A DNA stretch of 64,000 nt from Rhodospirillaceae bacterium (GCA_040219235.1 JAVJSV010000011.1:558001-622000), one strand, 5' to 3'. Numbered from the stretch's first letter, positions 16,106-25,562 are shown. Notes: generated from the letters alone by a model not told the origin. Numbers and translations: made by a program.

Positions 16106-17290
16106 CTACTGCAGCGCGCGCAAGATCATGTTAGCAATCTTTGTTTCGTTCCATGAAGGTGCCCAGGTGCGCGTTCCGCGCACAATAACCAATTTGTTGG
16201 CCGGAGAAATCCATACCCGTTGCTCTCCCAGCCCAAGCAATACAATCATATCATCTGCAGCATAGCCTTCCGGTGCAACGGGAAGACCACTGCCTGGCGG
16301 GGCCGATTTCCCACGACGGATGTAATCGCTGCCAAGCCACATCAAATACCCGTAATTTTTGTTCAGCGGGGACCCTGTCGTCATGGCATTTATCCAGTCT
16401 GCTGAAACAATTTGATAGCCTTTCCATTGGCCATTATTTGCAATCAACAGACCAATCTTGGCCCAATCGTAGGGGCGCGAGAATGCGCAACAGTGTTTAA
16501 ATGAGGTGCCACCTTCATGGTCCACGTATAGCGCAGCGTCAGCCAGCCCCAGAGGTTGCCATAGTTTCTCGGATAAATAATCGGCGTAACGTTTGCCGGT
16601 GGCGCGTTCAATCGCCAGGCCAAGGACATTGGTTTCGTCGTTGTTGTATTCAAATGTGGTGCCGGGTGCGTCTTTCAGTTTTAAGTCTAAAACTTCAGCA
16701 ATGAAATCATCGCCAAACGCATACCGACCGCCCCGGCCAAACGGACGGACCTCATAGGACGTTAATAATTGTTCAAGTCCGGCTGTCATCCACAAGGTCT
16801 GCTGGATGGTTGCTGTGCCTCGCGGATCATCGCGCCATTCGTCGATGTACAGGCTTAACGGATCATCAACTGAAGCAATATGCCCCTCGTCAATCGCGAT
16901 TCCGGTCAGTAAGGCAACAAGAACTTTGGACATGGATTGGGGATTAAAGCGGGTGTCGCGCGTTGCGTCGCCCCAATACTGCTCAGTTTGAATCACGCCG
17001 TCATGAACAATGATCAGAGAATGCGACCCTTGCTCGGCAGAATACTGTGTCACAGAGTCTAAAACATCTGACGGCACACGCCTGTCCTGCGCATCCGCGA
17101 TTGGCAGGTCATCTTGTTGTGCACCGCGCACAGGTTCTAAGGGGGCATACCAGGCAAGGGGTAACGCCAGCGGGTCCCCCTCGTAAGTGAGATAGCGGGT
17201 GAGAAAAACGCGTTCGCTCAGAGCAAAGCCAGTAACCAAAAGCAAAATGGCACCGACACTCAATAACGCATAGGTTTTAATGTGACTCAT
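16106..17290 (-). CDS. Serine hydrolase, beta-lactamase (class C)-like family
   Basis: A 394-residue protein with an N-terminal hydrophobic anchor (about 7-24). The SxxK catalytic motif is SMSK (Ser119, Lys122), followed by YNNDE as the YxN element near 217. The order and spacing fit the beta-lactamase-related serine hydrolases that include 6-aminohexanoate-dimer hydrolase and esterases; it need not act on beta-lactams. It faces the periplasm. It is the last of a minus-strand series cysE, antiporter, TPR-sulfotransferase, serine hydrolase, with a 58-base gap to the gene before it. Confidence 0.85.
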   Translation of the reverse strand: MSHIKTYALLSVGAILLLVTGFALSERVFLTRYLTYEGDPLALPLAWYAPLEPVRGAQQDDLPIADAQDRRVPSDVLDSVTQYSAEQGSHSLIIVHDGVIQTEQYWGDATRDTRFNPQSMSKVLVALLTGIAIDEGHIASVDDPLSLYIDEWRDDPRGTATIQQTLWMTAGLEQLLTSYEVRPFGRGGRYAFGDDFIAEVLDLKLKDAPGTTFEYNNDETNVLGLAIERATGKRYADYLSEKLWQPLGLADAALYVDHEGGTSFKHCCAFSRPYDWAKIGLLIANNGQWKGYQIVSADWINAMTTGSPLNKNYGYLMWLGSDYIRRGKSAPPGSGLPVAPEGYAADDMIVLLGLGEQRVWISPANKLVIVRGTRTWAPSWNETKIANMILRALQ

Positions 17291-17348
17291 GCAAGGGACT
17301 ATCGCTCACCCGGTTCCGTCTCACAACATCCGGGGCCTGTGTCTCGCG

Positions 17349-19301
17349 TCAATTACCCTCACTAATATCACTGTCATAGCCAAATTTTTTTATGAATGGT
17401 TGCAGGGTGTGCATGTGTGGCTCAAGATGCGTTGCGTATTTTTCCCAACGGCCCAGCGCGGATGTATACAAAGGTTGTGTGACCTGACTGGAACTGGCTG
17501 TACGCAAGTGGCGCTGCTGGGCATGTTTATGAAAAGACAACACGGCTTCGTCCCAAGGCAGGCCGAGAAAGGTCAATACGCCTTTGATCTGAGATTCAAA
17601 GTCTTGCACGACATCTTCATAGCGAATTGTGTGCACTTTAAAATTCAGTGCGGCATGGTGTTTGATCCACAACCCCATCACCAGGGCGTATAAATTAGTT
17701 GCGCCACTTAAAGACGTAAAATGTGTCATCGCCATGTTCAATGCAAAACGCTGCATGAAACAGCTGAGCACCACGTCGCAGGGATGACGCAGGGCAAAGA
17801 TAATGCGCGCCTCGGGAAACAGCAGTTTAATGATCCGGATTTTCGCTGTGCTCAGGGGGTATTTGTCGATAAACAGTCGGTTGTCCAGATCGGGCACAAA
17901 CGTGCGCGCCATATCAAAATAATACCGGCGGGCCGCTTGGCGTTGTTCTTCATCCAACCGGGTGAATGGGATTCCAGACTTCAGTTCCAACGCGGTTAGG
18001 CGTTCGTGCACCTGCACCAATGGGGGGCGCTCTTCCATCACCGCCACATCTGGATGGCTGTTCAGCACTTGATCCAACAGTGTCGTTCCCGATCGTGGAA
18101 ACCCGATGAGAAAAACCGGATCTGCGGGCCCCTCGATTAGCGGGGCGGATGGGTGGTGCAGAGGGGCTGCTGTTTCAAGCAATTCGGCTTCACGTGTGAT
18201 CTGGGCGGTGTACTTTTTGTGATCGATACGCTGACCGGTCGGACTTTGAATTTGCGCCGCATTGCCAGTTGAAAAATGTTTAAACGCCTCCTCCGTCTGA
18301 CCCAGTTTGTCGTGCAGTCGCGCCAGTTCAAAGGCCACCGCTTCGCGTTCCGTGAGAGTGCTCACCGTTGCTGACAATTGGGTGAGGGCCTGCAACGCGA
18401 TGTCATTTTTGCCAGCGCGCCGGGCCAGGGTCGCTTTGACTATCTGTGCGAGCGTATTGTGGGAGTCTTTTGCCAGGGCTTGGTCAGCTGCGGCTTCTGC
18501 CTCTTCAAGGCGATTGGTTTGCTCATACATGGCCGCCATGCTGGCCAAAGTCGCGGCACACTCAGGGTCAAGCGCCAGAGACTTTTGAAACAGCACGTCT
18601 GCTTGATCCACGTGGTGCATCTCCCATAGCACAGAGGCCAGTTGACGATGAGTCGCCGCATCCCGTGGGTCCAGGGCGATGGCTTTACGGAAGTCTTCTA
18701 TGGCCGCTTCACGGTTGCCTTGTTCTGCCCGTATTGCGCCCTGACCGCGCCAGGCTTTCGCGAGATTCGTATCGTAGGAGAGCGCCTGTGCGAAGGACTG
18801 TGCTGCGGCTGTGCTGTTTCCGGTGGTGAATTCCAACGTGCCTTTTTGCAACCACGTCTCTGGCTGTTTTGGATTCAGGCTCAGCGATTTAGCGTAGGCA
18901 GAAATGGCCGCGTCAAAGCGCATCAGCGTCTGTAATGTGGCGCCTTGCAAGCGGTAGGAATCTGGAGTGTTTGGAAAATATCGCGTTGCTTGGGTGTAGG
19001 CGTTCAGCGCATCCTCATGCCGCTCTAGACTCTCCAACACACCGCCGTAGATTTCCCATATGCCGGGCTGCTCAGCCTTGGCGCTGAGAGAGGCGGCCAA
19101 GGCGGTTGCTGACTTCTCAGCTTGACCCAATTTGAGAGCCGCGAGTCCAATCACTTGCCACAGAGCAGGATGCGCCGGTGCGTCTTTCAGCGCCTGTTCT
19201 GCGTGGTCGAGCGCTTGTTTGGGTTTGCCGTCTTTGAGCAGCGTCAGGGAGGCATTGGCAGAGGAGAGAGCCGTGTTTGAAGATCGTCGTTTGGCTCCCA
19301 T
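17349..19301 (-). CDS. TPR-repeat sulfotransferase
   Basis: The first ~350 of 650 residues are a run of about nine TPR repeats (pattern such as AAISAYAKSLSLNPKQPETW). The C-terminal part is a sulfotransferase: FLIGFPRSGTTLLDQVLNSH at about 397-416 is the PAPS 5'-phosphosulfate loop, and KYPLSTAKIRIIKLLFPEARIIFALRHPCDVVLS carries the 3'-phosphate site. Known relatives transfer sulfate to proteins or glycans; the acceptor is unknown. No signal peptide is seen. It begins 11 bases after the antiporter stop, so the two are probably co-transcribed. The ribosome site is weak. Confidence 0.88.
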   Translation of the reverse strand: MGAKRRSSNTALSSANASLTLLKDGKPKQALDHAEQALKDAPAHPALWQVIGLAALKLGQAEKSATALAASLSAKAEQPGIWEIYGGVLESLERHEDALNAYTQATRYFPNTPDSYRLQGATLQTLMRFDAAISAYAKSLSLNPKQPETWLQKGTLEFTTGNSTAAAQSFAQALSYDTNLAKAWRGQGAIRAEQGNREAAIEDFRKAIALDPRDAATHRQLASVLWEMHHVDQADVLFQKSLALDPECAATLASMAAMYEQTNRLEEAEAAADQALAKDSHNTLAQIVKATLARRAGKNDIALQALTQLSATVSTLTEREAVAFELARLHDKLGQTEEAFKHFSTGNAAQIQSPTGQRIDHKKYTAQITREAELLETAAPLHHPSAPLIEGPADPVFLIGFPRSGTTLLDQVLNSHPDVAVMEERPPLVQVHERLTALELKSGIPFTRLDEEQRQAARRYYFDMARTFVPDLDNRLFIDKYPLSTAKIRIIKLLFPEARIIFALRHPCDVVLSCFMQRFALNMAMTHFTSLSGATNLYALVMGLWIKHHAALNFKVHTIRYEDVVQDFESQIKGVLTFLGLPWDEAVLSFHKHAQQRHLRTASSSQVTQPLYTSALGRWEKYATHLEPHMHTLQPFIKKFGYDSDISEGN

Positions 19302-19312
19302 ATGCGTTCGTT

Positions 19313-21112
19313 TTACTCAGCTGCCCGTTGCTTTAGAGCCAGATCAGTTTCTTCCGCATCCCGGGCGAACATCTCTTCCAGTTCCTTGGCACCTTCTTTC
19401 GCCAGGTCCTGCATTTTTTCATCGTCGGAATGATGTGTGTAATGTTCGAACAGCCGCATGCGATCATGATTTTGGAAGATATCAATAAATTCATCCGCCT
19501 GTTTTTGCGTTTCTCCCAGGCCAACCAGTAGATCCCGCGTCAGCTCTAGCGAAGACACAAAGGTCTCGCGCCAAATGATGATGATGCCCAGGTCCATCAG
19601 GCGATAGGCATGCTGTCGGTTTCGGGCTCGCGCATATATTTCCAGTTTGGGAAAGCTTTTGCGCACCACGGCTGCGGTTTTCAGCGAGGCTTCAACGTCA
19701 TCTATGGCCAGAACAAAGGCCCGTGCATCGTCTGCCTTCGCCGCGCGCAGCAGATCAAGGCGTGAGGCGTCACCGTAGTAGATTTTGTTGCCGTAGCGTT
19801 TCACGAAGTCCACTTGGGCGGCGCTGATGTCCATGGCGGTAAAGGGAATTTTTCGAGCCGCCAGTATGCGCCCCACGATCTGACCAAACCGTCCGAAGCC
19901 CGCGATGATCACATGTCCTTCTTCTTCCGGCGGTTTCTCATAGGTCGGCTCTGACGGTTTGGTCAGTCTGTTGAACATTTTTTCACTGGCCAGCCCCAGC
20001 AGAGGGGTTGCGGCCATGGACAATCCGACCACGACGATCAGCAGGTCTGTCGTGCTTTGTGGCATCACCCCGGCCACTACAGCCGTGGTGAAAATAACAA
20101 AGGCAAACTCTCCCCCCTGCGGCAGCACACAGGCCAGTTCAAAGGCGGACCGGTGTTTCAGTTTCCAGAGACGGCCCAACACATACAGGATCGCACCTTT
20201 CAAGGTGAGGAGCGCGATGGTCAGCCCGAACACCGTGCCGGGGGTGCCCGCCACCAGACCCAGGTTGACGCTCATACCGACCGAGATAAAGAACAAGCCC
20301 AACAAAAGGCCCTTAAAGGGCTCAATGTCAGCTTCCAGCTCTTTGCTGTACTCGGAATCTGCCAACAGCATGCCCGCCATAAAGGCCCCGAGGGCCATCG
20401 ACACGCCGACCGTGTACATCAGCAATGAGGTGCCGATCACAATCAGCAAACCGGTGGCGGTAAAGAGTTCGGGTATTTTGGTCGAGGCCACCAGGCGCAA
20501 CACCGGTCGCAACAGATAGTGTCCGCCGACGATGACGGCGATGATCACGCCCGCCACTTGGCCAATCGCTAACCAAACCGATGCTCCATCGGCGGTCGCT
20601 TCCTGCACGCCAAGGATGGGAATCACCGCCAGAATGGGAATGACGGCCACATCCTGGAACAGCAGAATAGCGAAGGCGGACCGGCCATGATGGGTCGGCA
20701 GTTGACCTTTCTCAGCCAGCAATTGCAGTACAAAAGCGGTCGATGACAACGCCAAACCAAGCCCGATCACCACCGCTGGGCCAAACCCGGTGCCCGCCAT
20801 ATAGGCAAGGCCGCCAATGAGCAGGGCGCTTAGCGTTACCTGCGCACCGCCCAGACCAAACACCGCATTGCGCATCACCCACAATCGGCTCGGTTGCAAT
20901 TCAAGGCCAATAATGAACAGCAGCAGCACCACACCAAATTCAGCGAAGTGCAGAACCTCTTCCGCGTCCGAGATCAGTCCCAGGGCAAAGGGGCCGATAA
21001 TCACCCCGGCGATCAGGTAGCCCAGAATGGCACCAAGGCCGAGGCGCCGCGACAGCGGCACGACCAGCACCGCAGCAGCAAGAAAAATGGCAGCTTCCGC
21101 AAGAAAATCCAT
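19313..21112 (-). CDS. Kef-type monovalent cation:proton antiporter (CPA2) with TrkA-N domain
   Basis: The 599-residue protein has about twelve membrane segments in the first 380 residues (Na/H exchanger fold, with GLALSSTAFVLQLL and the FFISVGM segment typical of KefB/KefC), then a cytoplasmic RCK/TrkA-N domain starting HVIIAGFGRFGQIVG near residue 403, a Rossmann fold that binds NAD(H). A charged tail follows. KefB/KefC are glutathione-gated K+ efflux systems; gating here is not shown by sequence. It lies downstream of cysE and upstream of the sulfotransferase on the same strand. Confidence 0.9.
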   Translation of the reverse strand: MDFLAEAAIFLAAAVLVVPLSRRLGLGAILGYLIAGVIIGPFALGLISDAEEVLHFAEFGVVLLLFIIGLELQPSRLWVMRNAVFGLGGAQVTLSALLIGGLAYMAGTGFGPAVVIGLGLALSSTAFVLQLLAEKGQLPTHHGRSAFAILLFQDVAVIPILAVIPILGVQEATADGASVWLAIGQVAGVIIAVIVGGHYLLRPVLRLVASTKIPELFTATGLLIVIGTSLLMYTVGVSMALGAFMAGMLLADSEYSKELEADIEPFKGLLLGLFFISVGMSVNLGLVAGTPGTVFGLTIALLTLKGAILYVLGRLWKLKHRSAFELACVLPQGGEFAFVIFTTAVVAGVMPQSTTDLLIVVVGLSMAATPLLGLASEKMFNRLTKPSEPTYEKPPEEEGHVIIAGFGRFGQIVGRILAARKIPFTAMDISAAQVDFVKRYGNKIYYGDASRLDLLRAAKADDARAFVLAIDDVEASLKTAAVVRKSFPKLEIYARARNRQHAYRLMDLGIIIIWRETFVSSLELTRDLLVGLGETQKQADEFIDIFQNHDRMRLFEHYTHHSDDEKMQDLAKEGAKELEEMFARDAEETDLALKQRAAE

Positions 21113-21168
21113 GAGGCCCCCGTCCGACTAAGAAATTAGGACTTAGGGACCATTGGGCATAGTTGCAA

Positions 21169-21234
21169 GGGCTTTGCCCGCCAAACACCAGGGCTTTGCC
21201 CGCCTAACATTGAGCCTTTGCCCGCTGAACATGA
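21169..21234. repeat. Three tandem 22-bp repeats between cysE and the antiporter gene
   Basis: Three head-to-tail units start at 21169, 21191 and about 21213. TTTGCCCG recurs at 21173, 21195 and 21217, exactly 22 bases apart. Units 1 and 2 begin GGGCTTTGCCCGCC, which can itself fold (GGGC-TTT-GCCC). Unit 3 is more diverged. They lie in the 149-base gap downstream of cysE and upstream of the antiporter. Confidence 0.85.
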
Positions 21235-21261
21235 GGTTCTGGGGGCGTTAGGTCCATTTTC

Positions 21262-21999
21262 CTATTGAAGGTCAGCGCGGTCTTCAGTGGAGGCTGTTGG
21301 CGCGCGGGGCGTGGCCGACTGGCTGTCTTCCACCTGGGCGCGCAAGGCGGCGATCTCGGCCATCAGACCTTTGATCACCTTGGCTGTCGGGTCAGGGATG
21401 TCATCCCGGGTCACGCCATAGGGTTCAAAGGTGTCCGTGGTTTCTGGTGTTCCGGTCTGGGTGATCACCCGCGCCGGATTGCCCACGGCAATGGCGCAGG
21501 CAGGAACATCTTTGATGACGACCGCATTGGCGCCGATCCGCGCGCACGGATTGATCACCACCGGCCCAAGCACTTGCGCGCCTGCGCCAATCACGGCCCG
21601 GTCCATGATTTTCGGATGCCGGTTCCCGCCGACCCCGTTATCGGGCGATAAGCCACCAAGTGTCACGCCATGATACAGGGTTACGTCGTCGCCTATTTCG
21701 GCGGTTTCGCCAATCACCACGCCTAAGCCGTGATCAATGAAAAAGCGTTTGCCGATTCGGGCGCCAGGGTGAATTTCGATGCCGCAGAAAAATCGGCCCA
21801 GCTCCGACACCAGACGCCCAAGAAAATACAAACCGTGCCGCCACAGAAAGTTGGCCAGACGGTGAAACACCATGATCCGCACACCGGGGTATAGCAAAGC
21901 GATTTGTAGCAACGACCGCGCTGCTGGATCGCGTTGTTGGATCGACCGCAAGGTCTCCATCATATTTGACATCATGTTTCGGTCTTTATTCGGGGGCAT
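21262..21999 (-). CDS. cysE: Serine O-acetyltransferase
   Basis: The 245-residue protein has the left-handed beta-helix hexapeptide repeats of serine acetyltransferase, with the catalytic region [31 protein letters not shown] (catalytic His-Asp) and [10 protein letters not shown]. It makes O-acetylserine from serine and acetyl-CoA, the first step of cysteine synthesis, in the cytoplasm. It lacks the long N-terminal helical domain of enteric CysE and resembles the shorter EpsC type. ATGs at 21975 and 21972 are alternative starts; none has a strong ribosome site. No cysK is seen next to it. Confidence 0.9.
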   Translation of the reverse strand: MPPNKDRNMMSNMMETLRSIQQRDPAARSLLQIALLYPGVRIMVFHRLANFLWRHGLYFLGRLVSELGRFFCGIEIHPGARIGKRFFIDHGLGVVIGETAEIGDDVTLYHGVTLGGLSPDNGVGGNRHPKIMDRAVIGAGAQVLGPVVINPCARIGANAVVIKDVPACAIAVGNPARVITQTGTPETTDTFEPYGVTRDDIPDPTAKVIKGLMAEIAALRAQVEDSQSATPRAPTASTEDRADLQ

Positions 22000-22164
22000 T
22001 AGGCTCGTGAGTACTAAGTTGGCTGGTCTTAAGTTCGAGGCATCAAGTTTCCAAGAGTCTTAATCTTATTCATCAGAAAAATACGCATTTCAGCAGGATA
22101 TACACGCCCTTGTGTTGGCGTGCCGTTCAAGCCCTCATTAGGTGGTTAAGGCGGTGAAAATATA

Positions 22165-22217
22165 GAAAAATTTCCTTAAATATTACCAAAAATAGATTTA
22201 TTTAGAAAATTATTTCC
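22165..22217. promoter_or_regulatory. AT-rich dyads before the Lrp-type gene, possible operator
   Basis: GAAAAATTTCC (22165-22175) and GAAAATTATTTCC (22205-22217) are two similar dyads spaced 40 bases, about four helical turns, in the 288-base gap between divergent cysE and the Lrp/AsnC gene. Lrp-type regulators commonly bind such spaced AT-rich dyads and control their own gene. The rest of the gap shows no gene. Confidence 0.35.
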
Positions 22218-22287
22218 TATATGAGCACAATACACCACGATGTCCAGCTTTGCCGCTTTGGCCATATTCCCAATCAGGATGCCTCCT

Positions 22288-22755
22288 ATGGACCTTATAG
22301 ACCGTAAAATTCTCAGTTTATTGCAGGCCGACGCCTCGTTATCTCTGGCCGATATCGCCGAGAAAGTCGGGCTCTCGCAAACCCCGTGCTGGAAGCGCAT
22401 CCAAAAAATGGAAACCGCCGGAATCATCAAAGGCAAGGTGGCGTTGCTCAACGGCAAAAAACTCAATCTCGGTCTGACCGTGTTTGTGCAAATTCGCACC
22501 AAAGAGCATGACGATGTCTGGCTCCGGAAATTCGCGCGCGCTGTCGAAGATATGCCGGAAATTGTTGAGGTCTATCGCATGGCTGGCGAGATCGATTACC
22601 TGCTCCGCGTCGTCGTCAAGGACACGGAAGCTTACGATCGTGTCTACAAAACCCTCATCGCCAAGGTATCGCTCCACGATGTGTCGTCGTCCTTTGCCAT
22701 GGAAGAAATCAAATACACCACGGCGTTGCCACTTGAGGAGAGTCGCGCGGCTTAG
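22288..22755 (+). CDS. Lrp/AsnC-family transcriptional regulator
   Basis: The 155-residue protein begins MDLIDRKILSLLQADASLSLADIAEKVGLSQTPCWKRIQKME, the standard Lrp/AsnC winged helix-turn-helix, then an alpha/beta ligand-binding (RAM) domain ending EEIKYTTALPL. AGGA about 9 bases before the ATG at 22288 decides the start; the in-frame ATG at 22240 would add 16 residues with no family match. It is divergent from cysE and convergent with the amidohydrolase. The effector is probably an amino acid, not identifiable here. Confidence 0.9.
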   Translation: MDLIDRKILSLLQADASLSLADIAEKVGLSQTPCWKRIQKMETAGIIKGKVALLNGKKLNLGLTVFVQIRTKEHDDVWLRKFARAVEDMPEIVEVYRMAGEIDYLLRVVVKDTEAYDRVYKTLIAKVSLHDVSSSFAMEEIKYTTALPLEESRAA

Positions 22756-22770
22756 GTTTTTTGCCTTTCT

Positions 22771-24270
22771 CTACCGCACGCTTTTCGGCGCGGGCTGCCC
22801 GTCAGGGATCAGGGTTTGGAACGGCGCGTCGCCCCGGCTTGCGCGCCAGTCCGCTTTCACACGGGCCATCAGGTCTGGGTCGGTGTAAAGGTCGATGGCC
22901 GTTGCCGTCATTGTTTTCGCCGCCGTCACCAGCGCCTTAGTGCCGATGCTGGTGCCGGTCGCGGCCACCACAGGCCAGGAGTGCGTTGGTAAACCTTGGC
23001 CGTAAGAGGCCACACCTAGTCCGCCAATGGGCACAAACCAGGAGATATCGCCCACGTCTGTCGAGGCGCGCGCCGGGGTTGGTTGATCGGGCAGCGGTTC
23101 AATATGGGTGGCCAGTGCTGGGGTGTCGTCATCGCCAATGGCCCGGCCAAAGGGGTCTTGGAACTCCATTTGCGTGGTGCGCGCGAAAGCCAGTTCCTGG
23201 GTTTCCCATTTTGGCGCACCAATGGCGCTCAGGTTTTTGTGGGTTTGTTCCGCCAGCGCCTGCACCGTAATCATTTCGTGAATCTCGGACTGCACTTCAA
23301 CGGCTTCCAACTCCGTGCGGCTCATTTTGGCAGCGGCTTCCGCGATTTCTTTGACCCATTCAAAGTAACTCACCACGTCGGTAAATTTATCGGCGCGGAT
23401 GTAATACCAAACCTCAGCTTCTGGCGGTACCACATTGGGCTGACCGCCACCTTTGGTAATCACGTAATGAATCCGCGCGTCCGGCTTGATGTGCTCGCGC
23501 ATGTAGTTCACGCCCGCACTCATCAGTTCCACGCCATCCAAAGCCGAACGCCCTGACCAGGGCATGGCCGAGGCATGTGCGGCGGAGCCTTTGAACCGGA
23601 ATTTCACATTCACAATGGCTTTGGTGTTGCCGTAGGAGGCGCGGTTCCGGTCGGTCGGATGCCAGTTTAAAATCACATCGTCGTCTTTAAAGTAGCCGTC
23701 GCGCAGCATGTAGACTTTGCCGATGCCGGTTTCTTCGGCGGGCGTGCCGTACAGTTTAATGGTGCCCTCAAACGCGCCAGATGCGATCAATTCTTTAATC
23801 GCCATGGCCGCGCCAGTGGAGCCCACGCCAAACACCGAATGACCGCAGGCATGTCCTGCTGCCGGATTGGGGCCAACGCTGGGGCTGGGTGAAGCCGCTT
23901 GAGAGACGCCGGGCAGAGCATCGAACTCTGCCAGAATGCCAATCACCGGCTTGCCAGATCCGTAGGTGGCGACAAACGCGGTCTCCATGCCGGCCACGCC
24001 AGACTCCACCGAGAACCCATTGTCCACCAACAGCGCTTGCAGTTCCTTGGACGACTTGGTTTCTTCCAGGCTGGTCTCGGCGTAGGACCAAATATTGAGA
24101 TTGGCGGTTTCTAGAACCTGCGTCTGGCTGTCCAGCCACGACCACGCATTCTGTTTTAGGGTGTCGACATCGGCAGCCTGGGGAGAAGGGATGCCGCCCG
24201 CAGCGGAGATCACGGCCAAGCTGATGGCACTGACCAGAAGCCTTTTTAGGTCGTTCATTTTATGTCCCAT
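22771..24270 (-). CDS. Exported M20-family amidohydrolase (AbgB/carboxypeptidase-like)
   Basis: A ~499-residue protein with a signal peptide ending in a PQAA-type site. Metal-site segments are clear: HACGHSVFGVGSTGAA and GTPAEETGIGKVYM; RASTDVGDISW near the C-terminus also fits the family. The closest pattern is aminobenzoyl-glutamate utilisation protein B and related M20 amidohydrolases, which cleave amide bonds of small conjugates. GGAG lies 9 bases before the ATG at 24270; ATGs at 24285 and 24258 are also possible. The 5' leader carries three 15-bp tandem repeats. Confidence 0.85.
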   Translation of the reverse strand: MGHKMNDLKRLLVSAISLAVISAAGGIPSPQAADVDTLKQNAWSWLDSQTQVLETANLNIWSYAETSLEETKSSKELQALLVDNGFSVESGVAGMETAFVATYGSGKPVIGILAEFDALPGVSQAASPSPSVGPNPAAGHACGHSVFGVGSTGAAMAIKELIASGAFEGTIKLYGTPAEETGIGKVYMLRDGYFKDDDVILNWHPTDRNRASYGNTKAIVNVKFRFKGSAAHASAMPWSGRSALDGVELMSAGVNYMREHIKPDARIHYVITKGGGQPNVVPPEAEVWYYIRADKFTDVVSYFEWVKEIAEAAAKMSRTELEAVEVQSEIHEMITVQALAEQTHKNLSAIGAPKWETQELAFARTTQMEFQDPFGRAIGDDDTPALATHIEPLPDQPTPARASTDVGDISWFVPIGGLGVASYGQGLPTHSWPVVAATGTSIGTKALVTAAKTMTATAIDLYTDPDLMARVKADWRASRGDAPFQTLIPDGQPAPKSVR

Positions 24271-24299
24271 TATTTTGTTCTCCATCTCAAGCGCTTGTG

Positions 24300-24344
24300 C
24301 TCAAAGCCGATGCTTTCAAAGCCGCTGTTTTCAAAGCCGCTGTG
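24300..24344. repeat. Three tandem 15-bp repeats upstream of the M20 gene
   Basis: CTCAAAGCCGATGCT (24300-24314), TTCAAAGCCGCTGTT (24315-24329) and TTCAAAGCCGCTGTG (24330-24344) are joined head to tail. Units 2 and 3 differ only at the last base. They lie 30 bases upstream of the M20 start, inside the probable promoter or leader. Confidence 0.9.
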
Positions 24345-24431
24345 CATCATTAGGAAAGTATACGCCCAGGCAGGCAGGGGGGCAGGTGAAAACTTAGTCG
24401 CCGTTCAGAAGGTGGTTTAGCGCGGTTTAGT

Positions 24432-25562
24432 TTAAGGTTTTTGGGGCTTCTGAACGGCCTTGGTTCCTTCGGAGTCATCTTTCTCAACATTGTCTTCCTT
24501 AGGCGTGTCTTGAAGGGACTGCGGATCAATGCCCAAGGCAGCAGCCCGCGCGCGCCATTTTTTCCGGGCCAGGGCCCGCATGTCTTCAACCGTATCGTGC
24601 TCGTCAACAATCTCCAGGCCCAGCACCGTCTCCACCACGTCTTCCAGGGTCACCAGCCCCTCAACACCACCATATTCATCCACGACCAGGGCGATGTGAT
24701 TGCGGTTCTCAATCAGGGTTTCAAACAGCACCGAGAGGGAAAGTGTTTCGATCACCGTTGGGATTGGGCGGATGAGGTCACGTAATGCGACGTCTTTGTC
24801 CCCTTGGGCAAAGCGTGTCAGCACTTCGTTTTTAAGCACAAAGCCGGTCACCTCGTCTGGCGTGTCGGCGTACACGGGAATGCGCGAGAAGGGTTGGGTG
24901 GCGTGGGCGTCTGTAAACGCGGCCACACTGTCGGTTTCGGGCACGCTGAACATCACCAGACGTGGCGTCATAATATCGCGCACCTGCAAGCGGTCCAGCT
25001 TCATGATGTTTATAAACACGTTGGTTTCGTGGCTCTCAAGCTGACCTTGCTTAGCTCCAAGATCCACCATGGCAGCGAACTCTTCGCGGGTGAAGGCAAT
25101 GCTCGCTTTGCCTTTGGTGATCACACTGGTGATCAATTCCGACAGCCAGATAAACGGTTTGAGCAGGGCGATCAGAATCACCAGACTACGACCAACCACA
25201 GGGGCCAGGGCGCGCCAATGGGTTGCGCCGAGGGTTTTTGGAATAATTTCTGACAGAACCAGAATCAGCAGAGTCAGCACGCCCGAAAACACACCCACGG
25301 CCGCGTCACCAAACACAATCGCTGCCTGGGCACCGGCACCCGCCGCGCCAACGGTATGAGCGATGGTGTTCAGGCTCAGAATCGCTGCCAAGGGCCGGTC
25401 GAGTTCTTCCAGCAGAGACGTCAGCATTTTGGCGGTGTCTGGTTTCTCTTCCTGCAGAGTCAACACGTAAGAGCGGCGGATGCTCAGCAGCACTGCTTCA
25501 CTGATCGAGCATAAAAAAGACACCACGAGGGCGAGTGAAACATAGATGATAAGTAAGGTCAT
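24432..25562 (-). CDS. CNNM/HlyC-CorC-type membrane protein (DUF21 plus CBS pair)
   Basis: The 376-residue protein has a DUF21 membrane domain (about four helices in 1-140, starting MTLLIIYVSLALVVSFLCSISEAVLLS) and a CBS pair (about 195-320; IMTPRLVMFSV ... VVDEYGGVEGLVTLEDVVE). The C-terminal CorC/HlyC domain common in this family is absent; a charged tail ends the protein. CNNM-type proteins take part in Mg2+ or other divalent cation transport. GAGG 8 bases before the ATG fits. It follows the aminopeptidase gene by 26 bases, so the two are likely co-transcribed. Confidence 0.88.
   Translation of the reverse strand: MTLLIIYVSLALVVSFLCSISEAVLLSIRRSYVLTLQEEKPDTAKMLTSLLEELDRPLAAILSLNTIAHTVGAAGAGAQAAIVFGDAAVGVFSGVLTLLILVLSEIIPKTLGATHWRALAPVVGRSLVILIALLKPFIWLSELITSVITKGKASIAFTREEFAAMVDLGAKQGQLESHETNVFINIMKLDRLQVRDIMTPRLVMFSVPETDSVAAFTDAHATQPFSRIPVYADTPDEVTGFVLKNEVLTRFAQGDKDVALRDLIRPIPTVIETLSLSVLFETLIENRNHIALVVDEYGGVEGLVTLEDVVETVLGLEIVDEHDTVEDMRALARKKWRARAAALGIDPQSLQDTPKEDNVEKDDSEGTKAVQKPQKP

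Noticed and set aside
21169-24344. Tandem repeats as a CRISPR array
   Set aside because: The units are joined directly with no spacers, and no cas gene is present.
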